Of a stretch of 64,000 bases of DNA, positions 27,026-35,473 are shown one piece after another (the first letter of the stretch is position 1; every line of letters begins with the position of its first letter). The stretch is from NCBI RefSeq assembly GCF_005405385.1, contig NZ_BJDY01000004.1:496001-560000 (forward strand), written 5' to 3'. The position numbers were made by a program, and so were the translations under genes. Origin of the DNA: Lactiplantibacillus mudanjiangensis. Lineage in GTDB: Bacteria > Bacillota > Bacilli > Lactobacillales > Lactobacillaceae. The notes under the pieces are model-generated. The model did not search any database. It was not told where the DNA came from and saw only the letters and a list, made by a program, of their open reading frames with translations.

Positions 27026-27253
27026 TTAATTTTTAGGTACTTCAATAATGGGTGTTTCCACAGTTTCCACGTACTTCGCGGCGACTGGGGCGGCTAACAA
27101 ATTGGCACCGTCTTTAACGAAAAGGTTGCTGGCGGCAAGGTCAGCCATGGCCTTAGCGACAACTTCTTTCGTGAGTCCGTCACTCGCATAGCGTAACTTC
27201 ATATGATGGATCTTGTTGGTACTCGTTTTAAAGCTCATGTCTAAAGTTTTCAT
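27026..27253 (-). CDS. DUF2922 family protein
   Basis: A 75-aa protein of the DUF2922 family, common in Firmicutes beside DUF1659 genes; function unknown. It has the usual opening KTLDMSFKTSTNKIHHMKLRYASDGLT and the central helix region. The start is ATG at 27253 (minus strand) behind AAGGAGGATAT, not the TTG three bases further out. It lies 18 bases after the DUF1659 gene and is surely co-transcribed with it. Confidence 0.8.
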   Translation of the reverse strand: MKTLDMSFKTSTNKIHHMKLRYASDGLTKEVVAKAMADLAASNLFVKDGANLLAAPVAAKYVETVETPIIEVPKN

Positions 27254-27271
27254 CAATTATATCCTCCTTGA

Positions 27272-27484
27272 TTAAACGGCTGGGGTAGCGTGGTATTGGT
27301 GGTAACTGACGACGTTGGCGGTTTTAACTTGATCACCGGTTAAGGTTTCTAATGCAGTGTTAAACGTGGCGAGTTGGGCGTCAGTTGGATCTTGGGTTAA
27401 GGCGTTGAAGGCTTGCTTATGCTTTTCGCCGTCCTCGCTTAACAGTTCCATAACTAACGTTGATTTCATCCAAGTTTTATTCAT
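27272..27484 (-). CDS. DUF1659 family protein
   Basis: A 70-aa soluble protein of the DUF1659 type (pattern L-x-F/N-x-L-T-x-D-x(3)-A-Q-L-x-x-F, then Val-rich end). Role unknown; the DUF1659-DUF2922 pair is a recurring unit. AGGAGGC on the minus strand precedes the start. A similar small gene lies on the other side of the IS element at 29271-29471. Confidence 0.75.
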   Translation of the reverse strand: MNKTWMKSTLVMELLSEDGEKHKQAFNALTQDPTDAQLATFNTALETLTGDQVKTANVVSYHQYHATPAV

Positions 27485-27597
27485 GATGGTGCCTCCTGAG
27501 AAGTTTTTGGTAGGCTGGCCAGCTTACATAGATAACAACGGGGTAGGGTGCCAAATAGTGCAGATGATTAGATGAAAATTGTGCTATAGTCATTACT

Positions 27598-27959
27598 ATG
27601 AAAGATACTAAAAGGCTTACGTATGGTAGAACCTCCGTCTATAATCTTAATCATCATATTATTTAGGTTACTAAATGCCGCAATCACGTTCTAAGAGGAA
27701 ACGTTGAGCTTGTTTTGAAGAAAACATTGTTAGAAATAGCTTCAAAATATGGATTTAGTATCGAATATATGGAAATTGGTAAAGACGATCATATCCACTT
27801 ATTAGTTAGCGCGTCACCAAAGTTATCTGTTACTAATATAGTACGCTGGTTAAAAGGTATTAGTGTGTGGCGACTATTTCGCGAATGTCCAGAACTGCAA
27901 AATATATTGATGACCAACGGATAAAAGAGGTGAATTTAGATGACCTTACGGGCAATTAA
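27598..27959 (+). pseudogene. tnpA: Degenerate IS200/IS605 TnpA (HUH transposase)
   Basis: The frame beginning at ATG 27598 reads like IS200 TnpA (KDTKRLTYGRTSVYNLNHHII) but hits TAG at 27664-27666 where the family has tryptophan. It continues through the metal-binding HIH motif in GKDDHIHLLVSA and on to CPELQN, then loses roughly 35 codons around 27900. The catalytic Tyr motif YIDDQ survives only in another frame (27903-27917), and that frame ends at 27959, overlapping tnpB. Nonsense, deletion and frameshift make it certainly inactive. Confidence 0.85.
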
Positions 27960-29079
27960 AACGCGAATCTACCCCAACATAACACAACAAGACAAGATTA
28001 TTTCAAACTTTGGTTGTTGCCGATTTGTCTGGAATCAGTTGTTAAACATGCAGATTAAACGTCACAACAACGGTGGGTCCTACGTTAATGAATTCGGTAT
28101 GAATTATCTGATTAAATGCCTAAAGCAGGAGTATTCATTTCTCAAGCAAGCTGAATCAACCAGTCTCTTGCATGTTAGTCGTGATCTTAATCAAGCTTTT
28201 CAGAAGCTATTCAAAGAACATGCTGGTTATCCAAAGTTTAAATCACGCAAGTTTCCTAAGCAGAGTTATCAATCTAATGCCGTAAATCACAATGTTACGC
28301 AAACCAATCAGTGTCATATTAGATTGCCTAAATTAGGGAATATTGCTTTTAAATCGGGACGTCAAATTACTGGTAAGATTAAGAATGTGACAATCCGTCT
28401 ATCGGCTACAGGTAAATACTATGCAATTGTTTTAGTAGATAATGATGTACGAAAACTTCCCAAAACTAAGCAATCTGTAGGGATTGATATGGGGGTTTCT
28501 GATTTAATGATTACTAGTGATCAGGTAAAATACGCTACTATTCGGTTTGATAAAGCCCTATCTAGAAAGAAGCACTATTGGGAAAAACGTTTAGCTCGCA
28601 GAAGATTACAAGCTATGAAAGAAATCGCTTGGAATCATCACAACAAGGTATTGGCACCTCGTGAATTAAACGATTTTAGCAATTATCGCAAAGCTCGGAC
28701 AATGGTTGCCAAGTATAACGAAAAAATAACTAATCAGCGTCGTAACTATTTGCATAATCTTACTAAGCAGTTAGTAGCGCAATACGATGTGATTAAAATT
28801 GAAGATTTGAAAACCAAGAATCTTCTTAGAAATCATAAGTTAGCTCGTGCAATTATTAATCAATCATGGCGAGAATTACGTTCTCAATTAGAGTACAAAT
28901 GTGACTGGTACGGTAAACAGTTAGTCACTGTGAATCCTAGAAAAACTAGCCAGATATGTTCTAGTTGTGGTTACGATGATGGTTATCATGGGCTGTTAAT
29001 TCGCCAATGGACATGCCCTAAATGCGGTGTAAGCCATGATCGTGATATTAACGCTGCTAAAAATATATTGAGTGCTTAA
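27940..29079 (+). CDS. tnpB: TnpB RNA-guided nuclease, IS605 OrfB family
   Basis: A 379-aa TnpB. The RuvC-like active site is complete: Asp183 in GIDMGVSD, Glu288 in VIKIEDL and the last Asp in SHDRDINAAKN; the zinc finger uses Cys340, 343, 359 and 362. The N-terminal helix-turn-helix region (AIKTRIYPNITQQDKI, then CCRFVWNQLL) is normal. TnpB proteins are RNA-guided DNA nucleases programmed by an omega RNA from the element's right end, and TnpB can outlive TnpA. The AGAGGTGA site precedes ATG 27940. It could have been kept for a host use, but that is not shown. Confidence 0.92.
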   Translation: MTLRAIKTRIYPNITQQDKIISNFGCCRFVWNQLLNMQIKRHNNGGSYVNEFGMNYLIKCLKQEYSFLKQAESTSLLHVSRDLNQAFQKLFKEHAGYPKFKSRKFPKQSYQSNAVNHNVTQTNQCHIRLPKLGNIAFKSGRQITGKIKNVTIRLSATGKYYAIVLVDNDVRKLPKTKQSVGIDMGVSDLMITSDQVKYATIRFDKALSRKKHYWEKRLARRRLQAMKEIAWNHHNKVLAPRELNDFSNYRKARTMVAKYNEKITNQRRNYLHNLTKQLVAQYDVIKIEDLKTKNLLRNHKLARAIINQSWRELRSQLEYKCDWYGKQLVTVNPRKTSQICSSCGYDDGYHGLLIRQWTCPKCGVSHDRDINAAKNILSA

Positions 29080-29205
29080 CTGACTATCTAGGTTCGGAGC
29101 GAACCGTGGTAAATAGCTGTAACCTCTGCATGTAGTGCTAGACACTATATTGTAAGTCAGCAGTGTTCCCAGAAGCTCGGTCATTTATGGCCGAGTAGTT
29201 CACGA
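29080..29205 (+). ncRNA. Probable omega (right-end) RNA of the IS605 element
   Basis: Downstream of tnpB the right end carries a compact series of hairpins: GGTTCG/CGAACC (29092-29106), a GTAGTG..CACTAT pairing, and the terminal CTCGG..CCGAG hairpin. This is the normal location of the omega RNA scaffold, whose guide is the flanking DNA beyond the element end near 29205. The exact 5' end probably lies within tnpB and the 3' boundary is inferred. Confidence 0.5.
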
Positions 29206-29221
29206 AAAAAGGTAAAATAAA

Positions 29222-29247
29222 ATCGCCAGCTTGGTTTAGCTGACGAT
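29222..29247 (-). terminator. Terminator of the small DUF1659-like gene
   Basis: ATCGTCAGCT pairs with AGCTGGCGAT (one mismatch) on the minus strand, followed by TTTATTTTA. Confidence 0.7.
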
Positions 29248-29270
29248 CTGATAGTTGGCATGATGCCGGT

Positions 29271-29471
29271 TTAGTAGTGGTACTGGGTGGTCGTTTGAAG
29301 CACAGCTGCTTCAAATGGTGCATCGATTAAGCGGTTAAAGATAGCGGTCAATTGGGCTAACTGCTGGGGTATTGGTTGAGCGGTCAAACCAGAAAAAACT
29401 TGTTTTTCGGCTTGCGGGTCGTCGGTCAGACTAAAAATCGTGAGTCGACTAGGTTGCCAAGTAGGTAACAT
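29271..29471 (-). CDS. Small DUF1659-like protein
   Basis: A 66-aa protein with the same overall pattern as the DUF1659 protein at 27272-27484 (FSLTDD..., QLAQLTAIFNRLIDAPFEAAVLQTTTQYHY; both end in Q-Y-H-x). Function unknown. The minus-strand start at 29471 is chosen for the strong AAAGGAGG site 7 bases upstream; the frame open to 29552 has no such site. It stands alone, with its own terminator. Confidence 0.6.
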   Translation of the reverse strand: MLPTWQPSRLTIFSLTDDPQAEKQVFSGLTAQPIPQQLAQLTAIFNRLIDAPFEAAVLQTTTQYHY

Positions 29472-29570
29472 GTCATAACCTCCTTTCTTTGGGGTTAACT
29501 GACTAACGATTTGGTGACAATTAAAGTGCAATTTAAACGTTAAAAATTTCAAGTTAAGGGAGTGTCCTAA

Positions 29571-30383
29571 TTGGCAGATGAAGTAGCGAAAGTAACAATG
29601 ATTCAGGCCCAGAAACGGTCAGGTCGGTATAATTTATATTTAGATGGAAAGTATGCCTTTCCGATTAGTGAATCGGTTATGATTAAGTTCCGTGTCTTTA
29701 AAGGTATGGAAATTACCCCTGAGTTGCAATTGCAAATGATGACCGCCGATGATATTTCGCGAGCTTACACGCGGGCACTCGATTATTTGTCCCATCAATT
29801 ACGGACAGAAAAAGAAGTCCATGACAAGTTAGTCACGGAAGACATCGAAGCCACAATCATCGATGAAACCATGAAAAAATTGCGGGAAATGCATTTACTA
29901 GATGATGCGCAGTATGCGGCCGCTTATGTGCGAACGGCAAAAAATACCTCAACTAAAGGGCCGCGAGTGATTCGTCAAAACTTACGTCAAAAAGGCGTTG
30001 GCGAACAACTCATTGACGATGCTTTGGCAGAAAATTTTCAAGGCGATGACCAACTAGAAAATGCGGCTGCAATGGCCCAAAAGTTGGCCAAGCGCTATCA
30101 GCGGCAGGCTTTTAAAACCATGTTACAAAAGGTGCGACAAGGCTTAATGACTAAAGGCTTTGATAGCGAGACGATTACGGCCGCTTTAGAGACATTAGAT
30201 TTAGAGCCGGACGTTGATGAGCAGTGGGAAGCCTTGGTCCAACAAGGGGATAAATTATGGCGGCGCAATCGCAAATATGCGTTCAGTGAACGTCGGATGC
30301 GCACGAAGCGAAGCTTGTATCAAAAGGGCTTTTTAATGGATGATATTAATAAATTTATTGATGAACAGCTGGCTGACGACTGA
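29571..30383 (+). CDS. recX: Regulatory protein RecX
   Basis: RecX binds RecA filaments and limits recombination. The 270-aa length fits Firmicute RecX, and it contains the typical three-helix repeats: [46 protein letters not shown], and later [17 protein letters not shown]. The start is TTG at 29571 with AAGGGAGTG (29556-29564). It is likely co-located with the DUF402 gene, as in other lactobacilli. No SOS box is visible before it. Confidence 0.9.
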   Translation: MADEVAKVTMIQAQKRSGRYNLYLDGKYAFPISESVMIKFRVFKGMEITPELQLQMMTADDISRAYTRALDYLSHQLRTEKEVHDKLVTEDIEATIIDETMKKLREMHLLDDAQYAAAYVRTAKNTSTKGPRVIRQNLRQKGVGEQLIDDALAENFQGDDQLENAAAMAQKLAKRYQRQAFKTMLQKVRQGLMTKGFDSETITAALETLDLEPDVDEQWEALVQQGDKLWRRNRKYAFSERRMRTKRSLYQKGFLMDDINKFIDEQLADD

Positions 30384-30484
30384 AAAGCCGGAATTTGGTA
30401 CGCGCGCAAGGGTAAAATCTGTTATAATGTTTAATGAAATTCGATGAAATTTTTACCTGATGTTTTAGAAAGTTGGGCTATAAC

Positions 30485-31033
30485 ATGACGCGTGAAGCTA
30501 AAGGTCCTAAGGAAGGCGACTTCATTACGATCAAAAGCTATAAGCACGACGGAAGTTTACATCGAACTTGGCGCGATACAATGGTACTCAAAACAAGCGA
30601 AAATGTCTTAATTGGTTGCAACGATCACACCCTGGTCACCGAAGATGATGGCCGCCGGTGGGTGACCCGCGAACCGGCAATCGTTTATTTTCATAAGCAT
30701 TATTGGTTTAATATCGTGGCGATGATTCGCGATAACGGCGTTTCGTATTATTGCAACTTAGCATCACCATACGTGTTAGATAAAGAGGCTTTGAAGTACA
30801 TCGACTATGACTTGGACGTCAAAGTCTTCCCCGATGGTGAACGTCGCTTATTGGACGTGGATGAATACGAGGAGCACGGTGCCAAATGGCAGTACCCGGC
30901 CGCAACTGATCAAATCTTAAAGGCTAACGTTAAAGTGTTAGTTGATTGGATTAAGCAACGGAAAGGGCCGTTCTCACAAGAATACATCGACATCTGGTAT
31001 AGTCGTTATCAAGAATTATCACGTCGGCAATAG
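30485..31033 (+). CDS. ntdP: DUF402 nucleoside tri/diphosphate phosphatase (Ntdp/UPF0374)
   Basis: A 182-aa protein of the DUF402 family; the S. aureus homologue hydrolyses nucleoside tri- and diphosphates with a divalent metal. Typical pieces are [20 protein letters not shown] near the N-terminus, [22 protein letters not shown] near residue 80, and the metal-binding acidic [17 protein letters not shown] 30485 is preferred over the TTG at 30473; the ribosome site is weak. A TATAAT at 30423-30428 may be its own -10. A perfect terminator follows. Confidence 0.85.
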   Translation: MTREAKGPKEGDFITIKSYKHDGSLHRTWRDTMVLKTSENVLIGCNDHTLVTEDDGRRWVTREPAIVYFHKHYWFNIVAMIRDNGVSYYCNLASPYVLDKEALKYIDYDLDVKVFPDGERRLLDVDEYEEHGAKWQYPAATDQILKANVKVLVDWIKQRKGPFSQEYIDIWYSRYQELSRRQ

Positions 31034-31071
31034 TTCTGCTGGCGGACAGCCAGTAGCGTAATTTAGTTAAG

Positions 31072-31102
31072 AAAAAAGACACCCCGCGGGGTGTCTTTTT
31101 TT
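31072..31102. terminator. Terminator after ntdP
   Basis: AAAAAAGACACCC pairs with GGGTGTCTTTTTT across a CGCG loop; symmetric enough to work both ways. Confidence 0.9.
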
Positions 31103-31179
31103 CGGCTAGAAACTGGTCAGTTGCGGGGGAAATAGCACTATGTTACAGTTAACAGCAATGAATCAAAGGAGTGAAGTTA

Positions 31180-31224
31180 ATGAGTGTGCTTAATTGTCGA
31201 GCGCTGTCCGTTACGAAGTTTTAG
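31180..31224 (+). CDS. Leader peptide MSVLNCRALSVTKF upstream of the MutS2-like gene
   Basis: A 14-codon reading frame with an ideal ribosome binding site AAAGGAG (31165-31171) and ATG start at 8 bases distance. It overlaps the first arm of a strong hairpin (31192-31245) and ends at the first base of a sequence that can pair further downstream. The layout matches leader peptides of translational attenuators (erm, cat). No family is known to me. Confidence 0.55.
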   Translation: MSVLNCRALSVTKF

Positions 31225-31288
31225 CACCACAAAGGACCGACAATTCAAACGCAATTGCGATTCTCGCTTGTGGTGCGCGCAAGGAGAA
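31192..31288 (+). promoter_or_regulatory. Putative translational attenuator controlling the MutS2-like gene
   Basis: Hairpin 1 pairs AATTGTCG and GTCC (31192-31199, 31206-31209) with GGAC and CGACAATT (31234-31245). Hairpin 2 pairs TTCTC-G-CTTG (31261-31270) with CAAGGAGAA (31280-31288), burying the gene's ribosome site AAGGAG. An alternative stem GCACCAC (31224-31230) with GTGGTGC (31270-31276) conflicts with both. A ribosome stalled on the leader peptide would open hairpin 1, allow the alternative stem and expose the site. Confidence 0.55.
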
Positions 31289-31292
31289 TTTT

Positions 31293-32819
31293 TTGAAACC
31301 TAAAATTAAACAATTAATCCAACTCGATCAGGTGTTAACCCAAGTTGCCAGTTATACCCACAGTCAAGTGGCGGCTGATGAGTTAATAACAACGCTTGGA
31401 AGTCATGACTTTCAAACGGTTAAAGCTGAATTGGCGTTAACGTATGAGGCTCACCAGCTGCTAGCAAATTCGGTGTTGTTAACGTTTTTTGACTTGGATC
31501 AACTTACTGTGATTAAGGCCAAACTTGATCAAGGATTGTTACTCAATGCCAGCCAATTAGGGCTATTGGGTGACTTTTTGACTAGCAGTCAACGCTTAGC
31601 AATGACGTTAGGTCAATATCAGTCGCTGGCACCGAAGCTAAATAGTCTGATTGCCCCAGTGACTGGATTACGTGGCTTACAACGGGAATTAACCCGAGTG
31701 ATTCAACATGGGCAAGTCGCAGATGACGCGACGCCCGAGTTACGCCGGCTACGGCAACAACTTAAACAACAACGGCAACAAGTTAAAGCCGCGTTGACGA
31801 CCTTTATTCAAAAGCATCCGCAAGCCGTTCAAAGTCGTCGATTGATTACACGAAACGATCATGTTTGCGTTCAGTTGAAAGCTAGCTATCGCCAGAAATT
31901 TGCTGGACAATTGATCGATCAATCCGGTAGTGGCTCAACGGTTTTCTTTGAACCAAAAGTTGCGGTGCAACGTGGCGCTGAATTGGCCAATTTGCAAGCG
32001 GCAGCTGATGCCGAAGTCTATCAATTATTAGCGACGCTGACGGGTGATATTCAAACGCACTGGAACCAACTCTTGCAGCAGCAACAATTGGTCAGTCGCT
32101 TGGATCAAATTATGGCGCGTGGTGAATATGGGCTAGCCATTGATGCTCACGTACCGGTCCTTAATCAAGATCAACACGTGAAGATTGTCGCAGGCCGCCA
32201 TCCATTGCTCAAAACGAAAGCTGTACCGTTAACGGTGGAACTTGACTCTCAGCAAGGACTCATGATCACAGGGGCTAATTCCGGTGGTAAAACGGTTGTC
32301 TTAAAAACCATCGCGTTATTTGTGTTAATGATTCAAGTTGGCCTGGAAGTTCCCGCTGAAGCTGGGACTAGTTTGCCAGTGTTCGATCAAGTCTGGTTGG
32401 ACATGGGCGACAATCAAAGCCTCGCTGCACAACTCAGTACGTTCGCGGCGGAAATGACCACGTTGGTTGAGATGACGGCTAATATTCGACCCAATGCGTT
32501 AGTCTTACTTGATGAAATAGGTAGTGGGACTGATCCAGAAGAGGGCTCAGCATTAAGTATTGCCATTATCGAATATTTACGGCAACAGCAAGCCACAATT
32601 ATTGCCACGACACATTTTAGTGCTATCAAGCAATATGCGGTGACGTGCCCAACGTTGACGACGGCTACGATGGCGTTTAATCCGCAAACATTGCGGCCAA
32701 CATATCAACTTGTGTTAAATCAGGTTGGGGCCAGTGAAGCAATATGGTTGGCTGAACGATTGGGATTACGACCGGATATTTTACAAGCAGCCCGGCAACG
32801 GTTGCTAGCTGATCATTAA
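31293..32819 (+). CDS. MutS2-like ATPase without KOW and Smr domains
   Basis: A 508-aa protein with the MutS2 core: coiled clamp region, NDHVCVQLKASYRQKFAGQLIDQSGSGSTVFFEP (the MutS2 lever signature), Walker A GANSGGKT near residue 328, Walker B LLDEIGSGTDPEEGSAL near residue 405, and ATTHFSAIKQYA. Full MutS2 is about 780 aa, with a C-terminal KOW and Smr nuclease domain; both are absent, so the protein ends right after the ATPase. B. subtilis MutS2 acts on collided ribosomes; a short relative could also act at ribosomes. The TTG start at 31293 fits AAGGAG (31281-31286). The preceding leader suggests induction by ribosome stalling. Confidence 0.8.
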   Translation: MKPKIKQLIQLDQVLTQVASYTHSQVAADELITTLGSHDFQTVKAELALTYEAHQLLANSVLLTFFDLDQLTVIKAKLDQGLLLNASQLGLLGDFLTSSQRLAMTLGQYQSLAPKLNSLIAPVTGLRGLQRELTRVIQHGQVADDATPELRRLRQQLKQQRQQVKAALTTFIQKHPQAVQSRRLITRNDHVCVQLKASYRQKFAGQLIDQSGSGSTVFFEPKVAVQRGAELANLQAAADAEVYQLLATLTGDIQTHWNQLLQQQQLVSRLDQIMARGEYGLAIDAHVPVLNQDQHVKIVAGRHPLLKTKAVPLTVELDSQQGLMITGANSGGKTVVLKTIALFVLMIQVGLEVPAEAGTSLPVFDQVWLDMGDNQSLAAQLSTFAAEMTTLVEMTANIRPNALVLLDEIGSGTDPEEGSALSIAIIEYLRQQQATIIATTHFSAIKQYAVTCPTLTTATMAFNPQTLRPTYQLVLNQVGASEAIWLAERLGLRPDILQAARQRLLADH

Positions 32820-32828
32820 AATAATGAG

Positions 32829-32859
32829 GACGATGTGTCGAAACTGACACGTCGTTTTT
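32829..32859 (+). terminator. Terminator after the MutS2-like gene
   Basis: ACGAtGTGTC pairs with GACACgTCGT around a GAAACT loop, then five T residues. Confidence 0.75.
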
Positions 32860-32943
32860 GGTGACTGCAAAAAATTGGGAATTGAGTACGGCTAAAGTTT
32901 GTTATAATTAACCTATTAATTCATTTCACGAGGAGGAAAGGGC

Positions 32944-33450
32944 ATGGCAATTGCATGGGGTGTCTTGATTTTTAATACGGCACTGTTAGTTTTACTGGGT
33001 GTGATTTTAATTATTGCCAAGGTTTCTGTTCGTTATTCGGGCATTGCCAATCATGCCGATTTTTTAGATCGACTCAGTACTTTTATGGGCTATTACCGTT
33101 TTGATGATAAACGGATGCGCATCAAACTAATGCGTCATTTAGACTTGGCGTGGTTTGCGGCATTCACGGCTGAAAAGAGTCGGCGGTTTTTGCATATTCC
33201 AAGTCCGGTTCAAAATATCTTAATTGGTTTGTTATTGATTACGGGATGGTTGCAATGGATTGGGACGCTCACGGCGAGTCTAGGACTGCAACTGGCTTTG
33301 GGTTTAGGCATTGTCATTTCGTTATTGGCAGTGATTGAACAAGCCTTAAATTGGCTAGCGCTGCATCATTTTGCTGCTGCGCAACACTTACAATCGCAGT
33401 TGGTTCGTGATTGTGTGTCGATGATGTTAGCGGAACAAACCGCTGAATAA
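32944..33450 (+). CDS. Small membrane protein of unknown function
   Basis: A 168-aa protein with one N-terminal membrane helix (about residues 4-27), a cytoplasmic stretch with many basic residues (FDDKRMRIKLMRHLDLAWFAAFTAEKSRRFL), two further helices (about 90-105 and 110-135) and a soluble tail. I do not recognise the family. A very strong CGAGGAGGAAAG site precedes ATG 32944. It has its own terminator at 33451-33493. Confidence 0.65.
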   Translation: MAIAWGVLIFNTALLVLLGVILIIAKVSVRYSGIANHADFLDRLSTFMGYYRFDDKRMRIKLMRHLDLAWFAAFTAEKSRRFLHIPSPVQNILIGLLLITGWLQWIGTLTASLGLQLALGLGIVISLLAVIEQALNWLALHHFAAAQHLQSQLVRDCVSMMLAEQTAE

Positions 33451-33493
33451 AAGATGCGATATGCCGTTTGATGGTGTACCGCATCTTTTTTAT
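33451..33493 (+). terminator. Terminator after the small membrane protein
   Basis: AAGATGCG pairs with CGCATCTT over a 21-base interior, followed by a T run. Confidence 0.7.
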
Positions 33494-33529
33494 AATTATG
33501 GTTGATGTGACAAATGTTCAACGGTCAAA

Positions 33530-33860
33530 AATAGCAACATTTGCTGTCTAATAGTCGTTCAAAAGGCTATGAAAGGATCAGCCTAGCCAAAAAAGCTCTA
33601 GTCTGTTGTTGGAATCTACAAAAACGCTAGTCTCTAAGTAACAAATCGACAAACGATATACCGGAGTCGGCTAGTGATGGCGCCAGCTGTAAAACCATCG
33701 TTAGTCCGGGTGATTTTTCCGGTCTTACGATGTGGACGACTTTTGAGACTAGCGGTTTGAGCTAGGCTTAAAAGCGAGGTGGAAGTCCGAACTTTGGCTG
33801 AAACCGGTCCCCACAGCCGGCAGAATCACTAGCTGACGGAGGTGACTATTTCAAATGTAA
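33530..33860. repeat. Structured intergenic repeat, copy A (possible ncRNA)
   Basis: A non-coding block with nested stems: AGCCTAGC (33580-33587) with GCTAGGCT (33761-33768); CGCTAGTCTC (33625-33634) with GAGACTAGCG (33745-33754); CATCGT (33696-33701) with ACGATG (33727-33732); and CCGG/CCGG inside. The piece around CGCTAGTCTCTAAG recurs in the block at 41728-42058 (GCGCCAGTCTCTAAG), and the AGCCTAG..CTAAGCGGAGG theme recurs in the copies after 35669 and 41728. It is a divergent member of that family, or a separate folded RNA. Confidence 0.5.
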
Positions 33861-33877
33861 CTTTTAATCATATAAAA

Positions 33878-33908
33878 AACGCAACCGATTATAAAAATCA
33901 GTTGCGTA
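33878..33908 (-). terminator. Terminator of the minus-strand NlpC/P60 gene
   Basis: ACGCAACTGAT pairs with ATCGGTTGCGT (one mismatch) on the minus strand, followed by TTTTTT. Confidence 0.7.
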
Positions 33909-33990
33909 GCTTAAGCCAAGTTAATTAATGTGTTTACCGATGCGTTGAGGTTCAGGATAATCGGTAGCCCATTAGTTGCTTGGCAATTAA

Positions 33991-34722
33991 TTAAGCCCCA
34001 AAGTTAACTGGTCGTGAGTAACCGACCGCGTTCCACCAAGAAACGTAAATTTTTTCTTGGGTAACGCCATTATCTTGTGCATCGATCATTTTACCATTAC
34101 CGACATAAATCCCAACGTGGGTAATTGAGCCTGTACTTGAACCGAAGAAGACGAGGTCACCTTTTTTAGCGTTAGCTCGTGAAACTTTGGTTGAACTATA
34201 ATATTGGCTTTGCGCCGTCCGTGGTAAGGTCTTGCTAGTAGCTTGTTTGAAAACGTATTTGGTATAACCAGAGCAGTCAAAGGTGTAAGGGCCGTTAGCA
34301 CCGTAAGAGTAACGCGCACCTAATTTTGACTTTGCAACTTTATACATGTTCGTGAAAGAATTTGATTTTTTCTTTAAGTAACTGTGCCAGACCCAACCAG
34401 AAGCAGTCTTGTTAGCGTTAGTCACATAGTAGTATAAATATTTTTTACCGTTAGTTTTATAAATATACCGTTTTTTCGTAGCCATCCAAGTGGTGGATGG
34501 GTAACTTTTCAACGAATGTGTCTTGGTGAATGTAAAGTTTGTGCTACTGCCCGTCATGTTATATAGCGCACCGGCGGAACTTTTACGTGTATATGCTGTT
34601 TTACTAATGGTGCTAGTGCTGATAATACGGTTTGTCCCACTGGCTTGAGCGGTCTTGGTAGTGGTTAAGCCGGCTACAAGGCAGACAGCCAAAGTGATCA
34701 TAATTGCAAACAAGCGTTTCAT
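33991..34722 (-). CDS. Secreted NlpC/P60 peptidoglycan endopeptidase
   Basis: A 243-aa exported hydrolase cutting peptide links in the cell wall. Signal peptide: [30 protein letters not shown] middle Ser/Tyr/Lys-rich cell-wall-binding-like part follows, then an NlpC/P60 domain at about residues 120-243 with the catalytic Cys in [11 protein letters not shown], the His in [15 protein letters not shown] and the usual [10 protein letters not shown] and GDLVFF. I set the start at 34722 (AGAGGAA on the minus strand) instead of the frame's earlier ATG, because the signal peptide then begins properly. Its terminator lies in the hairpin at 33878-33908. Confidence 0.9.
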   Translation of the reverse strand: MKRLFAIMITLAVCLVAGLTTTKTAQASGTNRIISTSTISKTAYTRKSSAGALYNMTGSSTNFTFTKTHSLKSYPSTTWMATKKRYIYKTNGKKYLYYYVTNANKTASGWVWHSYLKKKSNSFTNMYKVAKSKLGARYSYGANGPYTFDCSGYTKYVFKQATSKTLPRTAQSQYYSSTKVSRANAKKGDLVFFGSSTGSITHVGIYVGNGKMIDAQDNGVTQEKIYVSWWNAVGYSRPVNFGA

Positions 34723-34930
34723 ATATGTAAGGTTCCTCTCTCGATGTCTTTGGTTATGTGATTCAATGCTATTCATTGTAATTGAGTAATATTACAACTT
34801 GATTGCAGTCGTTTTGCTATTGCGTTAAGCATTCGTCGCAAAAATGACATCTGTCAACAAATTAGACTTGTAATTTTAGTCGATTATTTGTATATTTTAG
34901 AAAAAACAATCCCGAAACGGAGGATTAATT

Positions 34931-35293
34931 ATGGCTTTTATGAAACTGGATAATGGGGAACTATTAAAGAATATTCGCACTTTCGCTAAGAAAAATGGCT
35001 TAACTTTGGCGGAAGTCGCAACGTTGGCTGGTTTAAGTGCCAGCGCCATTTATAGTTGGAAAAAACACACGCCATCAAAAGGAACTTTAAAAGAAGTTGC
35101 CAAAGTTTTGGGAACGAACTATCAAAAACTAGTTGGCAAGACTGAACATCAAGCTACGGAAAGGCCGGCGGTTGATTTGAAAACGGTGGTTGAGAATCGG
35201 CGGCATCAATTTGAATATGACGGCCAACCAGTTTCACCAGCACAACTAAAAATCATTCGTAATGTGTTGAAGACAATGTTTAAAAAGCCGTAA
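34931..35293 (+). CDS. XRE-family transcriptional regulator
   Basis: A 120-aa protein with an N-terminal Cro/CI helix-turn-helix (NIRTFAKKNGLTLAEVATLAGLSASAIYSWKKHTPSKGTLKEVAKVLG, residues about 13-60) and a short C-terminal part of unknown use. CGGAGG precedes ATG 34931. It is divergent from the NlpC/P60 gene (intergenic 34723-34930), so control of that gene is possible but unproven. Downstream bases 35294-35400 show nothing. Confidence 0.8.
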   Translation: MAFMKLDNGELLKNIRTFAKKNGLTLAEVATLAGLSASAIYSWKKHTPSKGTLKEVAKVLGTNYQKLVGKTEHQATERPAVDLKTVVENRRHQFEYDGQPVSPAQLKIIRNVLKTMFKKP

Positions 35294-35409
35294 CCTTAAT
35301 TTTTTGTTTAATGACGGGCGAATTCAGTGCGTTTAGTTAGCCATTAGTGTAGAATAATGCCCATGTAGTTCAAGTGATTTGCAGGAGCAGGGTAAACTTG
35401 CGAAAATGC

Positions 35410-35438
35410 TTGACGTGCCCATAATAAAGGGGCACAAT
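35410..35438 (+). promoter_or_regulatory. Promoter with palindromic operator of the Phd-like antitoxin
   Basis: TTGACG (35410-35415) and CACAAT (35433-35438) are spaced by 17 bases. A perfect inverted repeat GTGCCC (35415-35420) with GGGCAC (35430-35435) lies within the core promoter, the expected place for an autoregulated antitoxin operator. Confidence 0.55.
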
Positions 35439-35473
35439 ATCTTCAATCATTCAACAAGTTGGGAGATGCGAGA

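Larger units (their letters stand above)
27598..29205 (+). mobile_element. IS200/IS605-family element (tnpA decayed, tnpB intact)
   Basis: It contains a tnpA remnant, a full tnpB, and a right-end hairpin (CTCGG-x-CAT..ATG-x-CCGAG, 29176-29196) like that of IS605-family right ends. The left end cannot be fixed; the region just before 27598 is a likely place. Lacking a working TnpA, the copy cannot move on its own but could be mobilised in trans. It sits between two DUF1659-like genes. Confidence 0.8.
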
